DNA of 64,000 nt, taken from Caldilineaceae bacterium bin34. GTDB lineage: Bacteria > Chloroflexota > Anaerolineae > Caldilineales > Caldilineaceae. Each line of letters starts with the position of its first letter. The stretch's first letter is position 1. Both the position numbers and the translations under genes were made by a program. The notes below the pieces were generated by a model. The model had not been told where the DNA came from. It worked only from the letters and a program-made list of their open reading frames with translations, and searched no databases. Location: the NCBI GenBank assembly GCA_002238555.1, contig MPMO01000013.1, forward strand, positions 28,377 to 92,376. The letters run 5' to 3'. Shown one piece after another: positions 43,442-52,961 of the stretch.

Positions 43442-44364
43442 TCGCCTTCGTAATGAGCGGAGGCGGCAGCCGCGGCGCGCTGCAGGCGGGAGCAATCTTC
43501 GCGTTGCGGGAAGCCGGGATTGTGCCGGATTTCGTGGTGGGCTCCTCCGTGGGCGCGTTGAATGCCCTGCATTTGGCTTGCCATGGCTTTGAAGAAGCGG
43601 GGTTGACCCGACTTCGCAAAACATGGGAGAAGGTGCACAAGCGCAACATTTTCCCCTCCAACCCCTGGTTTTCGGCGTTCAGATTCCTGCAGGGCAAGGA
43701 CAGCTTGCACGGAGGTACGGCCCTAAGGAAGTTTGTGACCAAGCAGATTCCCTCCGAAATGAAGACTTTCGGCGATCTGCTCATGCCTTGCTACCTGACC
43801 GCCACCGACCTGCGCACGCAGCGCCTCTACCTGTTTGGCGAAAGCGCGGACTCCGAGTTCCTCGAGGCTGCCTTGGCCAGCGCCTCCATTCCGGTGCTGC
43901 ATCCTCCGATTCCATATCAGGATCTGCAGCTGGTGGACGGTGGGGTGCTTGACAACGTGCCGGCGGAAGTTGCCATGGACAAGGGCGCCTTGGAAATCTG
44001 GGTGCTTAACGTAGGGTATGGGGGGCAGCGCTTGCAGGCTGCGAAAGGAGTACAGGAGATTTTTAGTCGAACGATTAACGTGGTCCTGACCGATTCGTTG
44101 TTCAAGGACCTCGACCGCGCCATGGAGAACCGGAATGTGCAGCTGCACCATGTCCACCTGAGCGCCTTCCGCGATGTCTCCATCATGGATTTCAGCCGAT
44201 CCAAGCAGATGATGGAAGCCGGCAACCAGACCGCTCGGGCCTATCTGGTTTCGCCTCGGCCCCTCAGCTTTCCACAGCCGCCGCCCTCGGAATTCGTCGC
44301 ACCGCTCCGCATTCCCGGAGCCAGGGAGTGGGTGTCCCCCTCGGCGCGCCACATCGTGGATTGA
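43438..44364 (+). CDS. Patatin-like phospholipase
   Basis: The protein has 308 residues, with a GTG start overlapping rsmI by four bases. The oxyanion motif GGGSRG, the nucleophile in GSSVG and the catalytic DGG (VDGGVLDN) are all present, so the Ser-Asp dyad is intact. There is no signal peptide. It hydrolyses acyl esters of phospholipids in the family. The stop overlaps the next ATG (TGATG). Its place between rsmI and transporters gives no clear clue to the substrate. Confidence 0.94.
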   Translation: MIAFVMSGGGSRGALQAGAIFALREAGIVPDFVVGSSVGALNALHLACHGFEEAGLTRLRKTWEKVHKRNIFPSNPWFSAFRFLQGKDSLHGGTALRKFVTKQIPSEMKTFGDLLMPCYLTATDLRTQRLYLFGESADSEFLEAALASASIPVLHPPIPYQDLQLVDGGVLDNVPAEVAMDKGALEIWVLNVGYGGQRLQAAKGVQEIFSRTINVVLTDSLFKDLDRAMENRNVQLHHVHLSAFRDVSIMDFSRSKQMMEAGNQTARAYLVSPRPLSFPQPPPSEFVAPLRIPGAREWVSPSARHIVD

Positions 44365-45578
44365 TGCGTCGTTCCGGCAGGGACCGTGGAATTCGGCCCA
44401 CGCCGACTGTCCTGTGTGCCGGGGCCGTCGCCCTCCTCATCATGGGCGACTCGTTTTTGTACAGTGCCCTGCCCGTAAGCGCTCCGGACCTGCACCTGAG
44501 TCTGTTCCAGGTCAGCGTGTTGCTGAGCGCCAACCGCTGGGTGCGACTGGCATCGAATACGGTGGTGGCGTTGCTGGTCCCTCGGCTGCCCCCGCGCTGG
44601 TTCTTCGTCGGGGCGGCGGTGCTGGGCATGGCCTCGACCGCGGCGTTTGTGCGGCAACCCGCCTTCGGGGCCATGGTATTGGCGCGCATTGTGTGGGGAT
44701 TGGCCTGGTCCGTGTTTCGGCAGGCGGCCTATCTGGCGGTTTGGCAGGAGCCCCGCGAACGCCAGGGACGGCAACTGGGCTATTGGTGGGGCATCGTCCG
44801 GGTCGGCAGCGGTGTGGGGGTGCTCCTGGGTGGGATCGTGCTGGATCTACATGGCTTCACCGCCGCCTTCTGGGTCTTGGCCGGCCTGGCAACCCTGGGC
44901 GTGGGGCTGGCGGCGGTCATCCGGTGGCCGGCGGAGGCCGTCCCGTTTGAGGACGACGTTGCCTTCGGCCTGAGACGCACTTGGCTCACTGTCTCACGGA
45001 ATGCGCCGTTGCGATGGCTGTTGTTTCTGGGAGCGGGCACGCGCCTCGCGATCACGGTGTCGATTGCGCTCATGTCCCTGTACCTGCAAACCCGGATGAC
45101 CTTGTCGGAAGGATGGACCGGCATTGGATTCAGCGCCGGCTTGGTTCTGTCCGCGCACTGGATGTCCCTTCTCCTGGCTGGGCCGGTGGTCGGTTGGCTG
45201 GCGGACCGGATCGGCCGTCTGCGGACCTTGATGCTGGTGGCGGGAACCACCGCGGTTTCGCTGGCATGCGCGGCGTTCGCCCACGGCCTGTGGGCGGTTG
45301 CCGTCGGTGTGGTGGTGATGCTGGGGTTCAGCGGCCTGCGGATGGCGGTGGAAGTCGCGATGGCGGACCGCACCCGTGCCCTGCCGGACGCGCATCTGAT
45401 TATGGGAGGCTATGCGTCCCTCGACGACCTGGCCGGGGCCGTGGGGCCGATCCTGAGCCTGACCTGGTTCCAGCCGTCCCTAATCCCACCCCTGTTTTCC
45501 GGTTGTGCTGCCATCCTGCTTCTGCTCTCCATCGGATACGCGCGCAGCTCGCGGGAGCGCCCCGCGGCGAACCCGTGA
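44364..45578 (+). CDS. MFS transporter
   Basis: The protein has 404 residues with about twelve hydrophobic helices. It has a D-R-x-G-R loop (VGWLADRIGRLRTL) in the second half and WGIVRVGSGVGVLLGG in helix 5, as in drug/proton antiporter-like MFS members. ATG 44364 overlaps the patatin stop (TGATG), and its own stop overlaps the next MFS start in the same manner. The substrate is unknown; two consecutive MFS genes could form a heteromer or carry related compounds. Confidence 0.92.
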   Translation: MRRSGRDRGIRPTPTVLCAGAVALLIMGDSFLYSALPVSAPDLHLSLFQVSVLLSANRWVRLASNTVVALLVPRLPPRWFFVGAAVLGMASTAAFVRQPAFGAMVLARIVWGLAWSVFRQAAYLAVWQEPRERQGRQLGYWWGIVRVGSGVGVLLGGIVLDLHGFTAAFWVLAGLATLGVGLAAVIRWPAEAVPFEDDVAFGLRRTWLTVSRNAPLRWLLFLGAGTRLAITVSIALMSLYLQTRMTLSEGWTGIGFSAGLVLSAHWMSLLLAGPVVGWLADRIGRLRTLMLVAGTTAVSLACAAFAHGLWAVAVGVVVMLGFSGLRMAVEVAMADRTRALPDAHLIMGGYASLDDLAGAVGPILSLTWFQPSLIPPLFSGCAAILLLLSIGYARSSRERPAANP

Positions 45579-46786
45579 TGCATCCCTGGCGTCGGCGCAC
45601 GCTCATCATCTGTGCAGCCCAGTTCCTGACCTCGCTGGGTTTCACCATCGTCATGCCGTTCCTGCCGCTTTTCATGCAGGAACTGAACACCTCCTTTCCG
45701 ATTGACATCACGTTGTGGGTCGGCTTGGTGATGGGGGCCCAGGGGCTCACCATGATGATGGTTTCCCCAATATGGGGCATGGTCGGCGATCGCTTTGGGC
45801 GTCGCCTGATGATTCTGCGGGCGACAGTGGTAGGCGGTCTGGTCATGACCTCCATGGCCTTCGTGGCCTCGGTCGAGCAGTTGTTCGTGCTACGCCTGGC
45901 CCAGGGGCTCACCACCGGGGTCGTGTCCGCATCGAGTTCCTACATATCGTCCGACGTGCCGTCCGGGTTTCGGGGTCAGGCCTTGGGCTGGGTTTCGACG
46001 GCCCGGCTGACCGGGTTTGCGGCCGGGCCCGTGGTTGGCGGTATCGTCAGCGACCTGCTGGGCTACCGGGCGAGTTTCTGGCTCAATGGCGGCTTTATGA
46101 TTGCCTCCGGCATATTGGTTTTGTTCCTGTTGCCGGAACAACGAGCCGCGAATCCGGTCAAGGGCCTGCGCACACCATTTGTCCGGTTGTTCAACCTGTT
46201 GCAAAGGCCCAATGTCGCCAGCCTTTACTCCTTCGTGTTCCTGACCCACTTGGCTGTGACATTCATTACCCCGTTTGCATCGCTGTACCTCACACAATTG
46301 AATCGCTCGTTTGGCGAATTTGAAGTTCCCATCGCCACCGCGGCCGGAACGGTGTTTGGGCTCCATGCGGTCACAGGTGCCTTGGGGGCCCTCACCCTGG
46401 GGCCTTTGACGGACCGCTACGGCGGTCGCCTTGTGCTTCTGTCATGTGCCGTCGTGTCGGCACTCCTGTTCGTGCCTCAGGGATTCACGACCCACCTCTG
46501 GCAGCAAACACTGCTGTACAGTGCCGTGGGGTTTGCGATGGGCGGGATTTACCCAGCCGTGGGAGCCTTGCTGGCGGGAGTGTCCGCGGACGGTCAGCAA
46601 GGCGCAGTGTTCGGCTTGGAAAACAGCGTTCGCGCCGCTGCCCGGACGGCGGCGCCCGCCTTGAGCGCAGCCGTTGCATGGCAGTTGGGCCTGAGCGCCG
46701 TGTATGTGGCGACCGGAGTCGTGTTCGCATTGTTGGCCGTGGTTGCTGCGGCACGACGCGGCCTTGGTCCGCCGGGCCGTTTCTAG
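45578..46786 (+). CDS. MFS transporter, second of a tandem pair
   Basis: The protein has 402 residues with twelve helices. The MFS loop motif GMVGDRFGRRLMIL lies between helices 2 and 3, and a DRYGGRLVLL motif repeats it between helices 8 and 9. The start ATG 45578 overlaps the previous stop. It resembles the multidrug-efflux (TetA/NorA-like) class more closely than the first. It ends the run. The convergent FAD enzyme gene begins 41 bases further on. Confidence 0.93.
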   Translation: MHPWRRRTLIICAAQFLTSLGFTIVMPFLPLFMQELNTSFPIDITLWVGLVMGAQGLTMMMVSPIWGMVGDRFGRRLMILRATVVGGLVMTSMAFVASVEQLFVLRLAQGLTTGVVSASSSYISSDVPSGFRGQALGWVSTARLTGFAAGPVVGGIVSDLLGYRASFWLNGGFMIASGILVLFLLPEQRAANPVKGLRTPFVRLFNLLQRPNVASLYSFVFLTHLAVTFITPFASLYLTQLNRSFGEFEVPIATAAGTVFGLHAVTGALGALTLGPLTDRYGGRLVLLSCAVVSALLFVPQGFTTHLWQQTLLYSAVGFAMGGIYPAVGALLAGVSADGQQGAVFGLENSVRAAARTAAPALSAAVAWQLGLSAVYVATGVVFALLAVVAAARRGLGPPGRF

Positions 46787-46827
46787 CGACGCCCCTTCAT
46801 CCCGGCGGCCGACCCGAGTTCCCGGGT

Positions 46828-48018
46828 TCAGTCCCGCGTCAGGTCCGCCAGGTCAACGCGTTCGCTGTGGGGGGACTGCTCGGGGGCCGGTTCCCGCCAG
46901 CGAAACTTCCCGTGGTACCGGTTGGGCTTGCCCTCAACCACATCCGCGATGATGTCGCCCAGTACCGGCATGAACTTGAAGCCGTGTCCGGACCCGCCGC
47001 AGGCCACGGTCAGGTTGGCGATGTCCGGATGCCGGTCAATCCAGAAGTCGCAGTCCGGGGTGTCGCAGTAGAGGCAGATGCGACTGTCGATGATCGGAGC
47101 CGCAGCCAGTTCAGGCATGTACTTGCTGAACATGCGGCGCAAGATGCGAGTCTCGGTGTCCGTCACGATGCGGTCGTCGCGCACCGGGTCCAAGTCCCGA
47201 CCGGAGGTGTGAAGGCCAACCTTCACCACCTGTTGGGTCGGATGCTGGGGAAGGACATAAGTCCCGGTGTTGGCAATGTCCAACATCATCACCGGAAAAT
47301 CCGGCGGGGTGTAGGCAACCGGGTTGGCTACTTGCAGATGAAAAAGCGGTTGTCCCGTGGGCCTGACATTCGTTTCCATTCCGGGTATCAGCGTACCGGT
47401 CCAGGCACCGCCGCAGACGAGCATGTGGTCGGCCTCCAACAGCCCGCCATCGCTCAGACGGAATCCGAAGCAACGGCCTCCCCGCACCGCTGGCCGTTCC
47501 ACCATCCGGGCGACGTGGAAATCCACCCCTCGGTCCATCAGTTCCCGGCAGAGGGTGCGGAGAGCCTCCAGGGCTTCAGCGTAGCCACCCCTCGGGTTGT
47601 GGTACCCGACCGTGAGCGATCCCTTCTTCACCATGGGGAATCTGCGGGCAATGTCGTCCGCATCAAGTTGCTGGACCTGTTTGCCGAACTTGCGGGCGGT
47701 GGCCAGGCTTTGGGCTTCGTAGGAGTCCGGTTGCCACGCAGGTGCGAGCAGGGTGATGCCGGTCTCGTGGTAGAGAAGGCCGAATCGCTCGTTCCACTCG
47801 TGCCAGCAGTCAATGGCTGCTTCGGCCAACTCGGTGTAGGCAGGGTCGGACCAGTACTCCGACCTCACGATCTTGCTGATGTCCCGGGAAGCAGCCTGCG
47901 AATGGCTGGCGGGGCCGGTGGGATCAACCAAGGCCACCCGGTGTCCCCGTTCCGTCAATGCAAGGGCCGCGGACAGGCCGAAGGCTCCGGCTCCGGCGAT
48001 GAGAATGTTGCTGTTCAT
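46828..48018 (-). CDS. FAD-dependent sarcosine oxidase-like amine oxidase
   Basis: The protein has 396 residues from ATG 48018. The FAD-binding motif IAGAGAFGLSAA (residues 7-18) starts a DAO-type fold. Near the C-terminus, ICLYCDTPDCDFWIDRHP and GSGHGFKFMPVLG match monomeric sarcosine oxidase, including the cysteine before LYxxTP that carries covalent FAD in that enzyme. It probably oxidises an N-methyl or secondary amino acid and makes hydrogen peroxide. It is divergent from the regulator-like gene at 48171, which may control it. Confidence 0.9.
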   Translation of the reverse strand: MNSNILIAGAGAFGLSAALALTERGHRVALVDPTGPASHSQAASRDISKIVRSEYWSDPAYTELAEAAIDCWHEWNERFGLLYHETGITLLAPAWQPDSYEAQSLATARKFGKQVQQLDADDIARRFPMVKKGSLTVGYHNPRGGYAEALEALRTLCRELMDRGVDFHVARMVERPAVRGGRCFGFRLSDGGLLEADHMLVCGGAWTGTLIPGMETNVRPTGQPLFHLQVANPVAYTPPDFPVMMLDIANTGTYVLPQHPTQQVVKVGLHTSGRDLDPVRDDRIVTDTETRILRRMFSKYMPELAAAPIIDSRICLYCDTPDCDFWIDRHPDIANLTVACGGSGHGFKFMPVLGDIIADVVEGKPNRYHGKFRWREPAPEQSPHSERVDLADLTRD

Positions 48019-48170
48019 AGGCTGGGACACGGCTGTGCCGACGCGGGCCGGATCCTGTCCGTCATGAAATGTTCCGATTCGTGTCCGGATGTTGAGTATA
48101 AATGGGCTGTGTCCCGCCCTATACTTAGCCCGTTGAGGATTGGACAGGTGCATCCGGGAGAAGCATCTGC
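48019..48170. promoter_or_regulatory. Divergent promoter region
   Basis: This is 152 bases between divergent genes. TATACT (48120-48125) reads toward the plus-strand gene, and a second TATACT on the minus strand (48095-48100) reads toward the amine-oxidase gene. Neither has a clear -35 hexamer at normal spacing. Confidence 0.3.
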
Positions 48171-48878
48171 ATGCGAGTTGTAGTGTTTGCCGACGACCCG
48201 ACCGAAGGTCGCGTTATCAGTGTGGCCATGCGGGAGTTCGGCATCACTGCCGCCGCTGCGCCGGACCTTGTAACGCGGATGGAACGGTGGGAGGAAGATC
48301 CCGGCGATGTCATCATTCTGGCCTCCAACAAGGAGGACCTGCCCCTGACGGAGCTGGACACGATCTGCCAGGTGACCAAGGCGGCACCAATCCTGGTTCT
48401 GCACGAGCCGGTGCCGGATACCCAGGAGTGTCTCCTGCTGGAACGCGGGGCTGCATTGATGTTGGACCGTCCGGTGTCCCTGCGCTTGTTGTCCAACTAC
48501 CTCAAGGTGTTTTCGCGGTTGGCGGCTTCGGTTCCATCCACCATCCTGAATGAAATGGCCTTGGAGCACATCGTCCTCGACACGTCGGACCGGACGGTGT
48601 CGGTGCAGGGTGGCAACCCCATGCGCCTAACCCAATTGGAGTTCAGACTCCTATACCTGCTCATGTCCAACCAGGAACACGTGGTACCCACCGAATCTAT
48701 AGCCGAACGGGTTTGGGGCTATCACGGAGACGGTGACTCGACATTGGTGCGGGGGTTGGTCAGCCGACTGCGCCGCAAGCTTGAGCCGAGACCCGATTCC
48801 CCTCACTTCATCGAAAATATTCCGGGCTTGGGCTACCGCTTCCACGCTGTCCCGTTGGTGGTGGCAGCCAGCCAATAG
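48171..48878 (+). CDS. OmpR/PhoB-type winged-helix regulator with a degenerate receiver
   Basis: The protein has 235 residues. The C-terminus is a full OmpR-type DNA-binding domain: LTQLEFRLLYLLMSN, the VRGLVSRLRRKLE recognition helix, and the NIPGLGYRF hairpin. The N-terminal 115 residues have the receiver layout and keep an acidic pair (D8, D9). The phospho-acceptor aspartate is missing (ASN at about 51-53), as is the usual lysine. It probably works without phosphorylation. No kinase gene is adjacent. Confidence 0.9.
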   Translation: MRVVVFADDPTEGRVISVAMREFGITAAAAPDLVTRMERWEEDPGDVIILASNKEDLPLTELDTICQVTKAAPILVLHEPVPDTQECLLLERGAALMLDRPVSLRLLSNYLKVFSRLAASVPSTILNEMALEHIVLDTSDRTVSVQGGNPMRLTQLEFRLLYLLMSNQEHVVPTESIAERVWGYHGDGDSTLVRGLVSRLRRKLEPRPDSPHFIENIPGLGYRFHAVPLVVAASQ

Positions 48879-49068
48879 TCCACCATGGTTCGGCGTCGGC
48901 CCAGAACCAGAGGCAGCCTTCCAGCTAGCCCGCATAGGGGCCCAAATTGAAACAGTGCCGGGCCGCGGGCATCAGGCATCTACATCCGCGCCTTGAGTTA
49001 GAGTCACCACTACGGGCCGCCCGCCGCTCACGCGGGCCTGCGGTCAATTTTGAAGCCACAGCTACGAG

Positions 49069-50181
49069 ATGAGCCAGATGCAAGTCAAGGCCGTCGTTGT
49101 TCCCGAAGTCGATCGGTTGGAAGTACAGACCATTGCCTTGGCGCCGCCTGGCCAGTCGGAGGTTTTGATCGAAAATCACGCCGCGGGAGTCTGTCACTCC
49201 GACCTGCATACACTCAAAGGCGAATTGCGTGTGCGGCCCCCGTTGGTTCTGGGGCACGAAGGCAGCGGGGTTGTGGTTGAGACCGGCAAGGCTGTCACCA
49301 CCGTGCAAACGGGTGACAAGGTGATCTACAACTGGTTGCCGGCGTGCAACAGTTGCGGCACATGCCTGTCCGGCATGCCCAACCTGTGCGAGGAATTTCC
49401 TGCCACCATCCTGCAGGGACTGTTGCCCAACAAGGTTTCCCGGATCCTGGATCAAGACGGGGAGCCCCTCAAGCACCACTTGGGCGTGGCCACCATGGCC
49501 GAATACATGGTGACCCACGAGCGCAACGTCATTCCCTACGAGATCGACATTCCCATGGCCACCAGCGCGATTGTGGGATGTGCCGTGGTGACCGGCATGG
49601 GTGCGGTTTGGAACACCGCTCAGGCCCGACCTGGCCAAGGATTGGCCGTAGTTGGATGCGGTGGTGTCGGGCTCAGCGCGTTGATGGGTGCCAAGGCTGC
49701 CGGCTGCAGTCCCGTCATCGGAGTAGATCGAGACCAGGCCAAATTGCGATTCGCCGAGGTCCTGGGGGCGGATCTGACCCTGGATGTATCCGAGACGGAT
49801 TTCGCCGATGGCCTGAAGGATCTGTATCCCGCCGGAGTCGACTGCATCGTGGACACGGTGGGTGCGGGGACCATGGCGGACAGCCTGGAGGCGGTCAAAT
49901 CCGGAGGCAAGGTAGTGGTCGTGGGGATGCATGCCTTCAAGGACAAGGTTCCGATATCGCCCGCCCAATTGGTGGCCATGAATCGGCAGTTGCTCGGTTC
50001 CTTTGTGGGAACCTCCAAACCTCACTTCGACATCCCGCGTATTTTGAACATGTACAGCCAAGGCACCTTGGACCTGGATGCGTTGATCACCAAGACCTAC
50101 GGCATCGACGAGGTCCAGTCAGCGTTCGACGACATGGTGGACGGGCGCGTGGTGCGAGGCGTGCTTGAGTTCAAGCGCTGA
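49069..50181 (+). CDS. Zinc-dependent medium-chain alcohol dehydrogenase
   Basis: The protein has 370 residues. Catalytic zinc ligands are in GVCHSD and GHEGSG. The structural zinc site CNSCGTCLSGMPNLC is complete, and the cofactor motif is VVGCGGVGLSALMGA followed by IGVDRD. It is of the class III-like group and related to the enzyme at 16622. It leads an operon with the D-aminoacylase-like gene (40 bases on) and an enolase-superfamily gene (13 bases after that). Confidence 0.94.
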   Translation: MSQMQVKAVVVPEVDRLEVQTIALAPPGQSEVLIENHAAGVCHSDLHTLKGELRVRPPLVLGHEGSGVVVETGKAVTTVQTGDKVIYNWLPACNSCGTCLSGMPNLCEEFPATILQGLLPNKVSRILDQDGEPLKHHLGVATMAEYMVTHERNVIPYEIDIPMATSAIVGCAVVTGMGAVWNTAQARPGQGLAVVGCGGVGLSALMGAKAAGCSPVIGVDRDQAKLRFAEVLGADLTLDVSETDFADGLKDLYPAGVDCIVDTVGAGTMADSLEAVKSGGKVVVVGMHAFKDKVPISPAQLVAMNRQLLGSFVGTSKPHFDIPRILNMYSQGTLDLDALITKTYGIDEVQSAFDDMVDGRVVRGVLEFKR

Positions 50182-50221
50182 CGCCGAGGGCTTTACACAG
50201 ACAGGGAAGGGAACGCGAACG

Positions 50222-51787
50222 ATGTCTGGAACATTGGTACGGGACGGCACTGTCATCGACGGGACCGGGGCCAAACCGCGCATCGCCGACGTGCGCATCG
50301 CCGGCGATCAAATCACCGCCGTGGGCCGGTTGTCGGCTCAGCCGGGGGATACGGTGGTCGACGCCAATGGCAGCTGGGTCACACCGGGCTTCATTGACGT
50401 CCACACCCACATGGACGGCTGGCTGGTCAAGACCCCGCTCATCGAAAGCAAGCTTCGACAGGGGTTTACGACCGAAGTCATCATGTCGGACGGAATCTCG
50501 TACGCGCCGGTGTCCCGCCAAAACGCGGGGGAGTGGATCCACTACCAGAAGGGACTCAATGCCCTGCAACAGGAAGACTATGCGAACTGGGAATCGATAG
50601 CCGACTTCCTGTCGTTGATGGATGGTCGCAACGCCCAGAACGCACTGGCGCAGGTTCCCTACGCCAACGTGCGGGTGCTGGCCTGCGGATGGGGCCAGTC
50701 GGCACCGGATGACTACCAGACCCTTGAAATCCAGGACCGGATCGCGCAGGCGATGGAAGAGGGTGCCTGCGGTCTGTCAACCGGATTGGACTATGTCGCA
50801 CAGTGCTGGGCAGACACGGGCGAACTGGTGCGCGCAGCCGAGGCGATCGCCGATTTTGGCGGCATCTATGCGACCCACGTGCGATACAAGCACGGAACCT
50901 TGGCGGGAATGCAGGAGGCGGTTCGCATTGGCGTGCAGTCGGGCGCGAAGGTGCACATCTCCCACCTGAAAGGCAACAGCGAGCAGGAACGGGACCAGTT
51001 GCTTGAGTACATCGACAACATAGCGGTCCATGAAGTGGACTTCACGTTCGATGTCTACCCGTACCTGCCCGGATCGACGATGCTGAACTACCTGATGCCC
51101 TACGAAGTTTGGCGCAACGGACCGCTGGGAGTGATGTCCGCCCTGACCAGTCGGCGGCTGCGGGACGGGATTACCCATGCTGCAGCCTCGCGGTTGGAAC
51201 TGGACAACGCGGTCATTGCCTGGGTGCCGGGGAAAGGGAATACCTGCTGGCAGGGAGCCACTCTGCAGGCCTATCTGGATGCCTCGGGCAAACCTGCCGG
51301 CGATGCCTTGTGCGATTTCCTGATCGAGGAGAACCTGGCGGTACTGCTGGTGTTCCACCGCGGCGCGGACGAACTGGCGGATGCGTTCCTGCAACATCCC
51401 TGCTTTCTGTTGGGTACCGACGGGATCTTGCATCCGGGAGGCCATGTCCATCCCCGGCAGTACGGCAGTGCCACACGCATGCTGGACACATTGATTGCCA
51501 GAGGCGTGCTGAGTTTGGAGCAGGCAGTGCATTCAATGACCGGCAGGTCCGCCGAACGGTTCGGGCTGCGGCACCGGGGCAGGATCGCGGAAGGATGCTT
51601 CGCCGATCTGCTGGTGATTGACCCCCAACGGTTCAAGGAGTGCAACGGATTCGACAATCCGGCCGTACTGGCCGAAGGCCTCGACCATATGTGGGTCAAC
51701 GGACAGCCGGTCATCTCCTCCGGCAGGTTGATGGACTCCGCCGGGGATCGGTTCCCGGGACGCGCCTTGCGCCATCAGCCAACCTGA
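50222..51787 (+). CDS. N-acyl-D-amino-acid deacylase-type amidohydrolase
   Basis: The protein has 521 residues from ATG 50222. Metal site: H61 and H63 in FIDVHTHMD, then histidines in YATHVRYKHGT and ISHLKG, and the catalytic aspartate in LLGTDGILHPGGHVHPR. The zinc-binding cysteine of classical D-aminoacylase (NCG) is replaced by aspartate (D90 in MSDGIS). Family members remove the acyl group from N-acyl-D-amino acids. The last strand (GCFADLLVIDPQRFK) is typical of the superfamily. Confidence 0.9.
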   Translation: MSGTLVRDGTVIDGTGAKPRIADVRIAGDQITAVGRLSAQPGDTVVDANGSWVTPGFIDVHTHMDGWLVKTPLIESKLRQGFTTEVIMSDGISYAPVSRQNAGEWIHYQKGLNALQQEDYANWESIADFLSLMDGRNAQNALAQVPYANVRVLACGWGQSAPDDYQTLEIQDRIAQAMEEGACGLSTGLDYVAQCWADTGELVRAAEAIADFGGIYATHVRYKHGTLAGMQEAVRIGVQSGAKVHISHLKGNSEQERDQLLEYIDNIAVHEVDFTFDVYPYLPGSTMLNYLMPYEVWRNGPLGVMSALTSRRLRDGITHAAASRLELDNAVIAWVPGKGNTCWQGATLQAYLDASGKPAGDALCDFLIEENLAVLLVFHRGADELADAFLQHPCFLLGTDGILHPGGHVHPRQYGSATRMLDTLIARGVLSLEQAVHSMTGRSAERFGLRHRGRIAEGCFADLLVIDPQRFKECNGFDNPAVLAEGLDHMWVNGQPVISSGRLMDSAGDRFPGRALRHQPT

Positions 51788-51800
51788 ACGAGGCAGGGAC

Positions 51801-52943
51801 ATGTTGACGATCAGGACCATCAGGACCGAAGGCGTCCAGGTCAACCGGCGCGGCGACTGGATCTTCGTTGTCCTGGAAACCGAAGAGGGGTTGACCGGAA
51901 TCGGTGAGGCGAGCCACAGCGGCAACGATCGCTCGGTTTGCGGGAACGTGGCCAGCCTTGCCGAGGATCTGGTTGGCAAGGATCCCACCAACATCAATTG
52001 GTTGCGCCGTGCGAGGGGACGTTACGGGAAGGACCGCATCACAAATACCGCCTTGAGCGCGATTGAACAAGCAGCTCAGGATGTACGGGCTCAGGCCGCG
52101 GGGATGTCGTTGGCCCGATTATGGGGCGGGAAGATCCGTGATCGTGTTCTGTTGTACGCCAACATCAACCGCCACGTCGAGGATCGCTCTTCGGCTTCCT
52201 TCGCCAAGGCGGCAGAAACGGCGGCCGCGGAAGGATTTCAAATGATCAAGTTGGCGCCGTTCGATGAAGTGAAGCCACCGAACCGGCGACGGTCCGCGGA
52301 TGAGGCGAACTGGCAGCCCGGAGTGGAACGCGTCAGGGCGGTTCGGGATGCGGTTGGCCCGGGGATGCGGGTAGCGGTGGACTGTCACAGCCGATTCGCC
52401 CTGAGCGAGAGTTTCCTGGTGGCAGCGGCACTTGAGCCCTTGGACTTGTACTGGTTTGAAGAGCCGCTCCCGGTTTCGAACCTCAAGGGCCTGCATGAGG
52501 TCAGATCAGGGATTCGACAGTGGCTGGCCACAGCCGAAAGCCTCTTCGGTGCCGAATCCTTTCACCACCTGCTGGAAGCTGGTGCCGCGGATGTCGTCAT
52601 GCCGGACGTCAAGCATGCCGGAGGCGATCAGGAAACCCTGCTTGTAGGCGAACTGGCTACGCTGCACGGGGTTAAATTTGCACCGCACAATCCTTCCGGG
52701 CCCGTGGCCAGCATGCACAGCGGTCACGTGTGTGCGGCCGCCAGTGGATTCGACGTTCTCGAGTTTGCCTGGGGCGAGGTGCCCTGGCGGGCCGAGCTTC
52801 TCGATCCGCCCGAGCAAATTGAAGACGGCTGTCTCATCGTGTCGGACAGGCCCGGTCTGGGCCACACGCTGAACGCCAAGACCATGCGCAGGTTCTGGCT
52901 GGCCGAACCGGGCACCAGGGACTCGTCCAAGGCCGAAGTCTGA
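51801..52943 (+). CDS. Enolase-superfamily (mandelate racemase/muconate lactonizing) protein
   Basis: The protein has 380 residues. The acid-base and metal residues line up: K in MIKLAPF, D in AVDCHSRF, E in YWFEEPLPV, E in ATAESLFG, D in VMPDVKHAGG, and H in APHNPSGPV. This is the mandelate-racemase subgroup with a catalytic histidine, most often an acid-sugar dehydratase. It starts 13 bases after the deacylase stop, so it is co-transcribed with it and with the dehydrogenase at 49069. Confidence 0.9.
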   Translation: MLTIRTIRTEGVQVNRRGDWIFVVLETEEGLTGIGEASHSGNDRSVCGNVASLAEDLVGKDPTNINWLRRARGRYGKDRITNTALSAIEQAAQDVRAQAAGMSLARLWGGKIRDRVLLYANINRHVEDRSSASFAKAAETAAAEGFQMIKLAPFDEVKPPNRRRSADEANWQPGVERVRAVRDAVGPGMRVAVDCHSRFALSESFLVAAALEPLDLYWFEEPLPVSNLKGLHEVRSGIRQWLATAESLFGAESFHHLLEAGAADVVMPDVKHAGGDQETLLVGELATLHGVKFAPHNPSGPVASMHSGHVCAAASGFDVLEFAWGEVPWRAELLDPPEQIEDGCLIVSDRPGLGHTLNAKTMRRFWLAEPGTRDSSKAEV

Positions 52944-52961
52944 ACTGCAGCCCGGAGTGCT

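Noticed and set aside
48092..48125. TTGAGT and TATACT as a full promoter for the regulator gene
   Set aside because: The spacing is 22 bases, too long for a standard promoter. Only the -10-like box is noted.
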